Below are positions 36,041 to 44,794 of a DNA stretch of 64,000 nt, piece after piece. The stretch is from Streptomyces profundus (lineage in GTDB: Bacteria; Actinomycetota; Actinomycetes; Streptomycetales; Streptomycetaceae). The position numbers and the translations under genes are program-made. The stretch covers positions 1,984,001-2,048,000 of the forward strand of contig NZ_CP082362.1 of NCBI RefSeq assembly GCF_020740535.1, given 5' to 3'. Below the pieces are notes generated by a model. The model made no database searches. It was not told the DNA's origin and was given only the letters and a program-made list of their open reading frames with translations. The first letter of the stretch is position 1. Each line of letters opens with the position of its first letter.

Positions 36041-36252
36041 ATGAGCAGCACCCACCTACCGGGTTTCCGGGATGAGCGCGGTCACCGCGAGGGCGCGGTC
36101 AGCGCCGAGTTGAAGACCCCGCCGGGGGCACCGAGGTCTCGGCCACGGCCGCCTCGGGGCTGGTGACCGTGGTGGCCCGGGCACCGCTGGACGACGAGGC
36201 GGTGCGTACGGCGGTGGACGAGGCGGGCTACGAGCTGGTCGACCGGGCCTGA
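36041..36252 (+). pseudogene. copZ: Frameshifted CopZ-like copper chaperone
   Basis: ATG 36041 follows GGGGAG, and the 212-base length is one base short of a 70-codon gene. The C-terminal part reads VTVVARAPLDDEAVRTAVDE then AGYELVDRA and stop, the typical end of an HMA-domain CopZ. The middle EGAVSAELKT is also typical, but it lies in a different frame from the end. The expected MSCGHCEG copper site reads GFRDERGHREG: an extra base at about 36051, a lost base in the first Cys codon, and TGC to CGC at the second. A further lost base near 36127 breaks the frame. Both copper-binding cysteines are gone. The neighbouring CopA ATPase usual in such operons is absent. Confidence 0.75.
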
Positions 36253-36300
36253 CCCCCGCGCGCCGGGCGGTGGCCCCGGACGGTCGCCTCGGCGGACCTG

Positions 36301-36364
36301 GAGAACATGGAGAACATGGAGAAACCGGGGACCCTGAAGAACATGGAGACCTCGGAGAACATGG
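36301..36364. repeat. Short GAACATGG repeats
   Basis: AGAACATGG-type units occur four times, at about 36301, 36311, 36337 and 36355. They lie in the 310-base gap between the copZ remnant and citrate synthase. No gene is visible in the gap. Confidence 0.8.
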
Positions 36365-36414
36365 AAACGCCCCGCCGGCGGGTCCCCCCACAGGGCCCGG
36401 CGCGGGGCGTTTCC
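36363..36414 (-). terminator. Terminator of the citrate synthase gene
   Basis: A 13-bp perfect stem GGAAACGCCCCGC / GCGGGGCGTTTCC is extended by CGG pairing inside. It lies about 150 bases after the citrate synthase stop and is symmetric, so it may work both ways. Confidence 0.8.
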
Positions 36415-36561
36415 TGCCGTCCGCTCAGAGCGTCCCCCCACGGGACCCCGGCCGGACGACCGTTGGCGTGAATCCAGCCGAATCCGCGCCAACTCTGACC
36501 GGTAAGACCCACAGCTCCGTCAAAGGTTGCACACGTTATGATGTGACCTGCGTCACACTGC

Positions 36562-37875
36562 TCAGCGCTGCTCGACGGAGCGGTAGTCCCGCTCCACCAC
36601 GCCGGTGTAGATCTGCCGGGGACGGCCGATCCTGGTGCTCGGGTCGGTGATCATCTCGTGCCACTGGGCGATCCAGCCGGGCAGCCGGCCCAGCGCGAAC
36701 AGCACGGTGAACATGCTGGTCGGGAAGCCCATGGCCCGGTAGATCAGCCCGGTGTAGAAGTCCACGTTCGGGTAGAGGTTGCGGGAGACGAAGTAGTCGT
36801 CGCTGAGCGCCCGCTCCTCCAGGCGGAGGGCGATGTCCAGCAACTCGTCCGACTTGCCGAGCGCCGAGAGCACATCGTGCGCGGCGGCCTTGATGATCTT
36901 GGCGCGCGGGTCGAAGCTCTTGTAGACCCGGTGCCCGAAGCCCATCAGGCGGACGCCCTGCTCCTTGTTCTTGACCTTGCGGATGAACGTGTCGACGTCC
37001 CCGCCCTGGGCCTGGATGCTCTCCAGCATGTCGAGCACCGCCGCGTTGGCGCCGCCGTGCAGGGGGCCCCAGAGCGCGTTGATGCCGGCCGAGATGGAGA
37101 CGAACAGGTTGGCCTGGGAGGAGCCGACCATCCGGACCGTGGAGGCCGAACAGTTCTGCTCGTGGTCCGCGTGCAGGATCAGCAGCTTGTCCAGCGCGTT
37201 GACCACGACCGGGTCCAGCGCGTACTCCTCGGCCGGGACCGAGAAGGTCATGCGCAGGAAGTTCTCCACATAGCCCAGGTCGTTGCGCGGGTAGACCACC
37301 GGATGCCCGGACGCCTTCTTGAAGGCGTAGGCGGCGATGGTGGGCAGCTTCGCCAGCAGGCGGATGGTGGAGATATGACGCTGCTGCTCGTCGAACGGGT
37401 TGTGGCTGTCCTGGTAGAACGTGGACAGCGCGCTGACCACCGAGGAGAGCATCGCCATCGGATGCGCGTCCCGGGGGAAGCCGTCGTAGAAGCGTTTGAC
37501 GTCCTCGTGCAGCAGCGTGTGCTGCGTGATCTCGCCACGGAAACCGGCGAGCTGGTCCACGGTGGGAAGCTCGCCGTTGATCAGGAGATACGCGGTCTCG
37601 ATGAACGAGCCGTGCTCGGCGAGCTGTTCGATCGGATAGCCCCGGTAGCGCAGGATGCCCCGCTCGCCGTCCAGGTAGGTGATCGAGGACTCGCAGGCCG
37701 CCGTGTTGCCGAAACCGGAGTCCAGGGTCACCAGACCGGTCTGCGCACGCAGCTTGCCGATGTCGAAGCCGCGGTCCCCGACCGCGCTCTCCACCAACGG
37801 GTAGCTGTACTCCCCGTCGCCGTAGCGCACTACTACTGCACTGTCTGCATTGTCGCCGTAGCGGTTTTCGCTCAC
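36562..37875 (-). CDS. gltA: Citrate synthase (type II, GltA family)
   Basis: The 437-residue enzyme condenses oxaloacetate and acetyl-CoA at entry to the TCA cycle. The active-site histidines are in LHADHEQN and GPLHGGAN; the GFGHRVYKSFDPRAK motif carries the citrate synthase signature, and the catalytic Asp is in NVDFYTGL. The N-terminal beta-rich extension (YPLVESAVGDRGFDI) is the mark of hexameric, NADH-type enzymes. GTG 37875 is preceded by GAGGGA. The gene stands alone with its own terminator. Confidence 0.95.
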   Translation of the reverse strand: MSENRYGDNADSAVVVRYGDGEYSYPLVESAVGDRGFDIGKLRAQTGLVTLDSGFGNTAACESSITYLDGERGILRYRGYPIEQLAEHGSFIETAYLLINGELPTVDQLAGFRGEITQHTLLHEDVKRFYDGFPRDAHPMAMLSSVVSALSTFYQDSHNPFDEQQRHISTIRLLAKLPTIAAYAFKKASGHPVVYPRNDLGYVENFLRMTFSVPAEEYALDPVVVNALDKLLILHADHEQNCSASTVRMVGSSQANLFVSISAGINALWGPLHGGANAAVLDMLESIQAQGGDVDTFIRKVKNKEQGVRLMGFGHRVYKSFDPRAKIIKAAAHDVLSALGKSDELLDIALRLEERALSDDYFVSRNLYPNVDFYTGLIYRAMGFPTSMFTVLFALGRLPGWIAQWHEMITDPSTRIGRPRQIYTGVVERDYRSVEQR

Positions 37876-38014
37876 GTCATCCCTCACCGACGTAGTGCCT
37901 CTTCTTCGAGGTGCCCTGACTCTCTCCTACTGTCCCCCATCTGGCGTCAAGATGTGCACTCGGGGTCGGCCAATAGGCCACTTTCTGGCACGGCGTGCCG
38001 CACCAAGTAGGACC

Positions 38015-40243
38015 TTAGGGATGTACCACCCCGGTGAGGCGCGCGTCCAGTGCCGTGCACCGACGACCCGCGGACACGCTGCGCACGGCCTGGGCCAGCG
38101 CGCGCCGGGAGCCGACGAGCACGACCAGCCGCTTGGCCCGGGTCACCGCCGTGTACAACAGGTTGCGCTGCAACATCATCCAGGCGCTGGTGGTGACCGG
38201 AATGACCACACAGGGATACTCGCTGCCCTGCGAGCGGTGGATCGTCACCGCGTAGGCGTGCGCCAGCTCGTCCAGCTCGGCGAAGTCGTAGCCGACCTCC
38301 TCGTCCTCGTCGGTGAGCACCGTGAGCCGCTGCTCGTCGAGATCGAGCCCGGTGACCACGCCGACCGTGCCGTTGAAGACGCCGTTCTCCCCCTTCTCGT
38401 AGTTGTTCCTGATCTGGGTGACCTTGTCGCCGACGCGGAAGACCCGCCCGCCGAAGCGCTTCTCGGCGAGCCCGGGACGCGGCGGGGTGATCGACTCCTG
38501 GAGCAGCCCGTTGAGCGCGCCGGCGCCGGCCGGGCCGCGGTGCATCGGGGTCAACACCTGGACGTCGCGCCGGGGGTTGAGGCCGAACTTCGCCGGCACC
38601 CGGCGGGCCGCCACATCCACCGCGAGCCGGCCGGCCTGCTCGGTGTCCTCCTCGACGAAGAGGAAGAAGTCGGCCAGCCCCGAAGTGACCGGCGGCAGGC
38701 CCTCGTTGATCCGGTGCGCGTTGGTGACCACGCCGGACTCCTGGGCCTGCCGGAAGATCCGCGTCAGCCGCACCGCGGGCACCGGGCTGCCGGGCGCCAG
38801 CAGATCGCGGAGCACCTCGCCGGCGCCGACCGACGGCAGCTGGTCGACATCGCCGACCAGCAGCAGATGCGCGCCGGGGGCGACGGCCTTGACCAGCTTG
38901 TTGGCCAGCAGCAGATCCAGCATCGACGCCTCGTCGACCACCACCAGATCCGCGTCCAGCGGCCGATCCCGGTCGAAGGCGGCATCCCCGCCGGGACGCA
39001 GCTCAAGGAGCCGGTGGACCGTGGACGCCTCGGCGCCGGTCAGCTCGGCGAGCCGCTTGGCCGCCCGGCCGGTCGGCGCGGCGAGCAGCACCTTGGCGCC
39101 CTTGGCCCTGGCCAGCTCCACCACGGAGCGCACCGTGAACGACTTGCCGCAGCCGGGGCCGCCGGTGAGCACGGCGACCCGCTCGGTCAGCGCCAGCCGC
39201 ACCGCCTGCTCCTGCTCCTCGGCGAGCTCCGTGCCCGTGCGGCCGGCGAGCCAGCCCAACGCCTTGGCCCAGTCGACGCCCTGGAACGCGGGCAGCCGGT
39301 CCTCGCGCGACTCCAGCAGCCGCCGCAGCTGGCCCGAGAGGGACAGCTCGGCGCGGTGGAAGGGCAGCAGATAGACCGCCGTCACCCTCGCGTCGGTGCC
39401 CGGCTCGCCCTGGGGGTCCGGCACCGGCTCCCGCACCACGCCCTCGGGATCGTCGGCCAACTCGCCCAGGCAGTCGATCACCAGGCCCGTGTCCACCTGC
39501 AACAGCTTGACCGCGTCCGCGATCAGCCGCTCCTCGGGGAGGTAGCAGTGCCCCTGGTCGGTGGCCTGGGAGAGCGCGTACTGGAGGCCGGCCTTCACCC
39601 GCTCCGGGCTGTCCTCCGGGATGCCGACCGCGCGGGCGATGCGGTCCGCCGTCAGGAACCCGATGCCCCAGACATCCGTGGCGAGGCGATATGGCTGGTT
39701 CTTCACCACCGAGATGGAGGCGTCGCCGTACTTCTTGTAGATGCGGACGGCGATCGATGTGGAGACCTCGACGCTCTGGAGGAAGACCATCACCTCCTTG
39801 ATCGCCTTCTGCTCCTCCCACGCCTCGGCGATCAGCGCGGTGCGCTTGGGGCCGAGCCCGGGGACGGCGATCAGCGCCTTGGGATCCTCCTCGATCACCT
39901 CGAGCGTCTCCGTCCCGAAGTGGTCCACGATCCGCTCGGCCGTCCTGGGGCCGATGCCCTTGATCAGCCCCGAGCCCAGATAGCGGCGGATGCCCTGGAC
40001 CGTCGCCGGCAGCACCGTCGTGTAGTTGTCCACATGGAACTGCTTGCCGTACTGCGGATGCGAGCCCCAACGCCCCGTCATCCGGAGCGACTCCCCGACC
40101 TGGGCCCCCAACAGCGCGCCGACGACCGTCAACAGCTCGCCACCGCCACGGCCGGTGTCGACCCGCGCGACCGTGTAGCCGTTCTCGTCGTTGGCGTAGG
40201 TGATGCGCTCCAGCACACCTTCCAGCACGGCACCTTGCGACAT
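38015..40243 (-). CDS. recD2: RecD2/TraA-type SF1B DNA helicase
   Basis: The 742-residue protein has the RecD2 plan. The N-terminal OB-like part is followed by tandem helix-hairpin-helix segments (GIGPRTAERIVDHFG, VPGLGPKRTALIAEAW). The helicase core has Walker A TGGPGCGKSFT, motif II VVDEASMLD, motif III LLLVGDVDQLPSVG, and motifs V/VI in TIHRSQGSEYP and YTAVTRAKRLV. RecD2 proteins act as 5'-3' helicases in repair and are not part of RecBCD. ATG 40243 is convincing. It stops 140 bases before the citrate synthase start, same strand. Confidence 0.92.
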   Translation of the reverse strand: MSQGAVLEGVLERITYANDENGYTVARVDTGRGGGELLTVVGALLGAQVGESLRMTGRWGSHPQYGKQFHVDNYTTVLPATVQGIRRYLGSGLIKGIGPRTAERIVDHFGTETLEVIEEDPKALIAVPGLGPKRTALIAEAWEEQKAIKEVMVFLQSVEVSTSIAVRIYKKYGDASISVVKNQPYRLATDVWGIGFLTADRIARAVGIPEDSPERVKAGLQYALSQATDQGHCYLPEERLIADAVKLLQVDTGLVIDCLGELADDPEGVVREPVPDPQGEPGTDARVTAVYLLPFHRAELSLSGQLRRLLESREDRLPAFQGVDWAKALGWLAGRTGTELAEEQEQAVRLALTERVAVLTGGPGCGKSFTVRSVVELARAKGAKVLLAAPTGRAAKRLAELTGAEASTVHRLLELRPGGDAAFDRDRPLDADLVVVDEASMLDLLLANKLVKAVAPGAHLLLVGDVDQLPSVGAGEVLRDLLAPGSPVPAVRLTRIFRQAQESGVVTNAHRINEGLPPVTSGLADFFLFVEEDTEQAGRLAVDVAARRVPAKFGLNPRRDVQVLTPMHRGPAGAGALNGLLQESITPPRPGLAEKRFGGRVFRVGDKVTQIRNNYEKGENGVFNGTVGVVTGLDLDEQRLTVLTDEDEEVGYDFAELDELAHAYAVTIHRSQGSEYPCVVIPVTTSAWMMLQRNLLYTAVTRAKRLVVLVGSRRALAQAVRSVSAGRRCTALDARLTGVVHP

Positions 40244-40595
40244 ACCCCGACGTTAGCGCCAGCCACCGACAGTCGCCCCGGCGGGCCGAAGGGCCCGACG
40301 CCCTTGGCGGGCCCCTCGGCTCCCCTCCTGTCCCCACGCCCGAACGGGCGCCCCAGGTCACCACGGACTGAGACTCGACGCGGCGACGAACGGTTGCGGT
40401 GACGGGGCCCCGCCCTCGCCCGGCGCGTACCGCGGCTCGCACGCCGGAGTTCACGCCCCCAGGCCCGCGCGCCGGAGCGCGAACGGCTTGCGCAGGGTAA
40501 AGATCGCGTCACCTTCTGCCGGCTGTCAGGTGTCCGCCCCCGGTACGCGTCCTTCCTCCGAGGGGTCGGCCGTGTGGCTTTTGAGGAGGCGGACG
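40244..40595. other. Gene-free divergent region recD2 / PEP-utiliser
   Basis: This 350-base region separates two divergent genes and must contain both promoters. Short GGGCC/GGCCC inverted repeats occur at 40280-40315. I see no operator or small gene I can support. Confidence 0.4.
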
Positions 40596-42623
40596 ATGAA
40601 GGGTAAGGATTTCGTGACGGGCGAGCGCATATCCCGTCCCCAGCTGACCGGTGTCGCCGTCGAGTTGACCGATCCGCGCGCCGCGCGCGCGGAGCTCACC
40701 GGCGGGAAGGCCGCGGCGCTGGCCCGGGCCTCGGCCGCCGGGCTGCCCGTGCTGCCCGGCTTCGTGGTGCTCCCGGCCGGGGCCAACCAGCGGGGCGCCG
40801 ACCCCGAGCAGCTGTGGCGGCGGCTGAGCGACGAGGGGCGCCGCCCGCTGGCGGTGCGCTCCTCCTCGTCCGCCGAGGACACCGCGGACTCCGCGATGGC
40901 GGGCCGGTTCGTCTCCGTCCTCGACGTGCGCGGCCTCGACGCCTTCCGCGCCGCGCTGCGCGCCGTCCGGGAGTCGGCGGCGGCCGTCGAGGGGCCGCCG
41001 GCGCCGATGGCGGTGCTGGTCCAGCCGATGCTCGAATGCCGCGTCGGCGGCGTGCTGTTCGGCGCCGACCCGGTCGCGGGCCGCACCGACCGGCTGCTGC
41101 TCAGCGCGCTGCCCGGCGGCCCCGACCGCCTGGTGAGCGGCGCCGCGCAGGGCGAGAGCGCCCGGCTCACCCCGCGCGGCCGGCCGCTGGACGACACGGT
41201 GTCCGGCCTCCTCGCCCGCGCCGAGCTGCGTCGACTCGCGGCGCTGGCCCGCCGGACCCGGCGGATCTTCGGCTCCCCGCAGGACATCGAGTTCGGCTTC
41301 GCCGCCGACACCGGCCGCCTCCACGTCTTCCAGTCCCGCCCGATCACCGCCATGGGCCCGCGCCCCCGGCGCGGCGCCCGGCTGCTCGGCCCCGGCCCTG
41401 TCGCCGAGACGCTCCCCGAGCCGCTGCTGCCGCTGGAGGAGGATCTCTGGGTCACCCCGCTCTCCCACGGCCTGGCCACCGCGCTCGACCTCGGCGGCGC
41501 CGCCGCCCGCCACCGGCTGCGCGCGCTGCCCGTGGTGCGCACCGTGCAGGGGCGCGCGGTGGCCGATCTCGGGCTGCTCGGCCTGGTCCCGCCGCGCAGC
41601 CGGCTGCTCTCCCTGCTCAACCCGCTGCCGCCGGCCCGCCGGCTGGCCGCCGCCTGGCGGATGGGCCGGCTGCGGGGCGCGCTCCCCGGGCTCGCCCTCG
41701 CTCTCCAGGCCGACGTGGACCGGGAGTTGGCCACCACGCCGCCGCTGGCCGAGCTGACCCCGGCCGATCTGGTGGCCGCGCTGCGCTGGTCGCGCGGCGT
41801 CCTGCTGGCGCTGCACGCCCAGGAGGCGCTGGCCGGAGCGCTGCTCACGGACAGCGAGGAGGCCGGCGGCGGCGCCGCCGCGGCGCTGGCCGCGCTGCGC
41901 CACGGGCGGGCCGAGGGGCTGTCGGACGCGGCGCTGGCCGCGTCCCGCCCCGAGGTGCTGGCGCTGGTCCCGCCCAGCCTGACCCGCCCGCTGCGGCTGC
42001 CGGCGCACGCCACGGACGGCGGCCCCGCCCCCGGCACGCTCACCCCGCGCGAGGGGCTGCGGCTGCGGGTGCGCTGGGTGCAGGAGTTCCAGACGCGGCT
42101 GGTGCGCGAGGTCGCGGCGCGCACGGTGGCGATCGACCGGATCGCGCTGCTGCGCTGGCCTGAACTGCTCGATGTGGCACGCGGCCAGCCGCTCCCCACC
42201 GACCTCGCCTGGCGCCGCCCGAGACAGCCGGGGGCACCGCTGCCGGACGCGTTCCGGCTGGCCGGGGACGAGGCGGTGGTGGCCAGCGACCGGCGCGGCG
42301 GCGAGGGCGCGGTCGGTGTCTCGGCCGGCCGGGTCTGGGGCGTGGCCTGGGACGGCGGCGGCGAGCCGCCGGCGGACGCGGTGCTGGTGGTCCGCCATCT
42401 CGACCCGGCGTTGGCCCCGACGCTGCCCTCGCTGGTCGGCCTGATCGCGCAGACCGGCAGCCCGCTGTCCCATCTCGCGGTGCTCGCACGGGAGTTGAGG
42501 CTGCCCATGGTGACGGGAGCGGCGGCGGCCGTGGAGCGCTTCCCGCCCGGCACCCCGCTGGTCGTGGACGGCGGCAGCGGCGAGATCGCGGTGCGCGAGC
42601 TGACCTGCGAGATACGCGGTTGA
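40596..42623 (+). CDS. PEP-synthase/rifampin-phosphotransferase-like protein, substrate unknown
   Basis: The 675-residue protein has an N-terminal ATP-grasp domain of the PPDK_N type (residues 20-290: GGKAAALARASAAGLPVLPG, AVRSSSSAEDTADSAMAGRF, and FGSPQDIEFGFA ... VFQSRPIT). The C-terminal PEP-utiliser mobile domain carries the phosphoryl-carrier histidine in TGSPLSHLAVLARELRLPMV (His626). The middle about 290 residues are Ala/Leu/Arg-rich and do not resemble the PEP/pyruvate barrel. This ATP-grasp plus swinging-His plan is that of rifampin phosphotransferase, so a dikinase reaction on an unknown acceptor is inferred. At 675 residues it is shorter than those enzymes. A small membrane protein gene follows in the same direction. 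Confidence 0.82.
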   Translation: MKGKDFVTGERISRPQLTGVAVELTDPRAARAELTGGKAAALARASAAGLPVLPGFVVLPAGANQRGADPEQLWRRLSDEGRRPLAVRSSSSAEDTADSAMAGRFVSVLDVRGLDAFRAALRAVRESAAAVEGPPAPMAVLVQPMLECRVGGVLFGADPVAGRTDRLLLSALPGGPDRLVSGAAQGESARLTPRGRPLDDTVSGLLARAELRRLAALARRTRRIFGSPQDIEFGFAADTGRLHVFQSRPITAMGPRPRRGARLLGPGPVAETLPEPLLPLEEDLWVTPLSHGLATALDLGGAAARHRLRALPVVRTVQGRAVADLGLLGLVPPRSRLLSLLNPLPPARRLAAAWRMGRLRGALPGLALALQADVDRELATTPPLAELTPADLVAALRWSRGVLLALHAQEALAGALLTDSEEAGGGAAAALAALRHGRAEGLSDAALAASRPEVLALVPPSLTRPLRLPAHATDGGPAPGTLTPREGLRLRVRWVQEFQTRLVREVAARTVAIDRIALLRWPELLDVARGQPLPTDLAWRRPRQPGAPLPDAFRLAGDEAVVASDRRGGEGAVGVSAGRVWGVAWDGGGEPPADAVLVVRHLDPALAPTLPSLVGLIAQTGSPLSHLAVLARELRLPMVTGAAAAVERFPPGTPLVVDGGSGEIAVRELTCEIRG

Positions 42624-42663
42624 GCGCGAGGACGAGAGGACCGAGGAGATCTGGGGTGCGGGT

Positions 42664-43590
42664 ATGAGATCGGTCAGGATCGCGGTCTACCTGTTCGGCG
42701 GCGTCGCCGCGTTCGGCGCCGCCGTCTATCTGGTGATCTACCTCTACCGCTGGCAGTGGCAACGCACCCTGCTGTGCGGGGTGTTGCTGCTGGTGATCGA
42801 GGTGCTGCTGCTGGGCTTCGCCATGCTGGACCGGCTGGGCCGGCTGGAGCGCAGGGTCCGCGAGAACGACCGCAGACACGAGGAGATCCTCGCCCTGCTG
42901 CGCGCCGGCGAACGCCAGGGGGGCTCCCGGGGCGAGCCGGGCGGGCCGGACGCGCGCGCCCGGTTCTCCTGGCTGGAGGAGAGCGGCCGGACCTATGTGT
43001 TCGTGCCCGTGCTGATGGCGACGGGCGCCGCGCTGTCCGGGCTGGCCTGGCTGGTGGAACGCTTGGCCAGGACCACGGCCGGCCCCGTCGGACGCCGCCG
43101 GCTTGCCGGTCGTCTGGTGCCCCTCACGGCACCGGCCGGCGGCCTGCGCGACGGGCTGACGACGGATCTGCCGAAGGAGCCGCCGCTCGGCCCGCCCCGC
43201 TGGCGCACCCCGGCGGCGGTGGCGATCGCGCTGCTGCTGTGCGCGGGCCTGATCGCGGTGCTCTCCGAGCTGACGGAGACCAAGCCGCCCGCACGCGGCC
43301 AGGCCACGGCGACCTCGGTGCTGTTCACGGTGACCACGAGGAACGTGCCCGACGCCCGCGCCAACCTCGCCGCGCACCAGCTCTGGGAACGCTGCCGGGA
43401 CGCCACCGCGATACCGCTGGCCCAGGCCGGCATGACCACCCTGGACGGCCAGCTCTACGCGGCGACCATCCACCCCTCGCTCAGCGACCACGACCGGCAC
43501 CGCCTCGTCGGCTGCCTCCAGGACGCCGGCATCGACCGCGTCCAGCTCACGGTCCTGGGCACCGGCGGCATATCGCCCGCCGACGACTGA
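42664..43590 (+). CDS. Membrane protein of unknown function
   Basis: The 308-residue protein has two N-terminal transmembrane helices (IAVYLFGGVAAFGAAVYLVI and LLCGVLLLVIEVLLLGFAML), a charged coiled segment (RLERRVRENDRRHEEILALL), one or two further hydrophobic helices near 115 and 190, and a soluble C-terminal domain (TATSVLFTVTTRNVPDARAN ... QDAGIDRVQLTVLG). The last part is predicted to face outside. It starts 40 bases after the PEP-utiliser and may be cotranscribed. I do not recognise the C-terminal fold. Confidence 0.72.
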   Translation: MRSVRIAVYLFGGVAAFGAAVYLVIYLYRWQWQRTLLCGVLLLVIEVLLLGFAMLDRLGRLERRVRENDRRHEEILALLRAGERQGGSRGEPGGPDARARFSWLEESGRTYVFVPVLMATGAALSGLAWLVERLARTTAGPVGRRRLAGRLVPLTAPAGGLRDGLTTDLPKEPPLGPPRWRTPAAVAIALLLCAGLIAVLSELTETKPPARGQATATSVLFTVTTRNVPDARANLAAHQLWERCRDATAIPLAQAGMTTLDGQLYAATIHPSLSDHDRHRLVGCLQDAGIDRVQLTVLGTGGISPADD

Positions 43591-43601
43591 CCCCGGCCGG
43601 C

Positions 43602-44090
43602 TCAGCCGGTGGGCGCCTTCGGCGTCGGGCCGCCGAAGGCGAGGTGCAGGACGCGGTGCGCCAACAGCCAGCGCCCCGACTCGCGGTCGAAGCTGAAGGT
43701 GTCTGTGTAGTGCCCCACCTGCACGGGCGGGCCGGCCGACACCAGCTCACCCCGGTGCCCGTCCACCCGGAAGGTGGTGAGGTAACTGGTGGCGCCCGCC
43801 GTCTCGGCCGAACGCACGGTGACCCGCACGTTGCTGGAGACGCGGCGGGAGAGCCGCGACTCGGGCCGGCCGCCGAAGTAACGCCGCAGCGCCGCCCGCC
43901 CCTCGACGCGCCGCTCCCCCGCCGGCCACTCCCACACCCCGTCGACGGTGAACAACTCGGCGGCGGAGGCGGGCTCCCCCAGGTCCAGGCAGTGGACCAC
44001 GTCGAGGATCACCCGCTCACACGCCCGCTCGGCGACCAGCCGCCCCAACGGATCCAACCCATCATCCCGCGCTGGCGATCTCTCACTCAT
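43602..44090 (-). CDS. SnoaL/NTF2-like protein
   Basis: The 162-residue single-domain protein has the cone-shaped NTF2 pattern: ERVILDVVHCLDLGEPASAA, LFTVDGVWEWPAGERRVEGR, then RYFGG and HYTDTFSFDRESGRWLLAHR. Members include polyketide cyclases, dehydratases and proteins of unknown role. The usual catalytic Asp/His cannot be assigned with confidence. It is convergent with the membrane protein gene, 11 bases apart. Confidence 0.82.
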   Translation of the reverse strand: MSERSPARDDGLDPLGRLVAERACERVILDVVHCLDLGEPASAAELFTVDGVWEWPAGERRVEGRAALRRYFGGRPESRLSRRVSSNVRVTVRSAETAGATSYLTTFRVDGHRGELVSAGPPVQVGHYTDTFSFDRESGRWLLAHRVLHLAFGGPTPKAPTG

Positions 44091-44290
44091 CACCCTGGTC
44101 TACCCGCCAACTCCCCACCCCCACAACACGTTTCCCTCCGGGGGCAACCACGCCAGGGCCCGGGGGCCCTGGCCGAGCGGGCCACGGCGCCTGGTCGGGA
44201 CCCAAGGGGCCGCCCAGGCCGCCCCGGCGGAGCCGGCGGAGCCGGTCGGGCGACGGGAGGTCCGGTCCGGACGCCACACAGCCCCGGCCG

Positions 44291-44655
44291 AGCGGCCAAC
44301 CGGGGAACCAGCAAGAGCCAAGCCCCGAACCGGGCAGGACCGAGCCCAGCACCCGCCCAAAGACCGCCCCGGCCGAGCCGGTCGGGCGACGGGAGGTCCA
44401 GCGGGGGCGAGGGCCTCACGGCCTGGCAGGGGAGCCGGACAAACGCCCCGGTGGGGCGCCCATGGCCCCGGCCGGGGCGGGCGGACGGGCTCCGGGCGGG
44501 CGGCCAGCAGGGACCAGAGACGGCACACCCCAGTGCCAGGACGTCACGCGCCCATGAGCGAGCGGCGAACCGGGGAACGAGCAAGGGCCAAGCCCCGAAC
44601 CGGGCAGGGCCGAGCCAAGTACCCGGCCAAAGGCTGGCCCGGCCGAGCCGGTCGG
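44291..44655. repeat. Diverged 95-bp direct repeat in a non-coding tract
   Basis: Bases 44291-44385 and 44561-44655 align without gaps at an offset of 270 with 10 mismatches by my count (about 89 percent). A third fragment, GAGCCGGTCGGGCGACGGGA, occurs at about 44236 and again at about 44375. The whole 44091-44794 tract has no credible gene; frames on either strand are low-complexity Gly/Pro/Arg/Ala. It may be a decayed repetitive element. Confidence 0.85.
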
Positions 44656-44794
44656 ACGCCCCAGCGGGGTGCCGTGCGGGGCCGGTCAGGGCGAGGTGAC
44701 AGCTCCGGGGGCAGGGGGCCGGCGGCCGAGCGGGACTCAGGCCGGGCCCGGGCTGCCGCCGGCTGGGGCTGGCCGGCCTCGGCAGGTAGGCGGT

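Noticed and set aside
36301..36364. GAACATGG repeats as a protein-coding or CRISPR-like array
   Set aside because: Only four short, irregularly spaced units; neither strand gives a supported gene.
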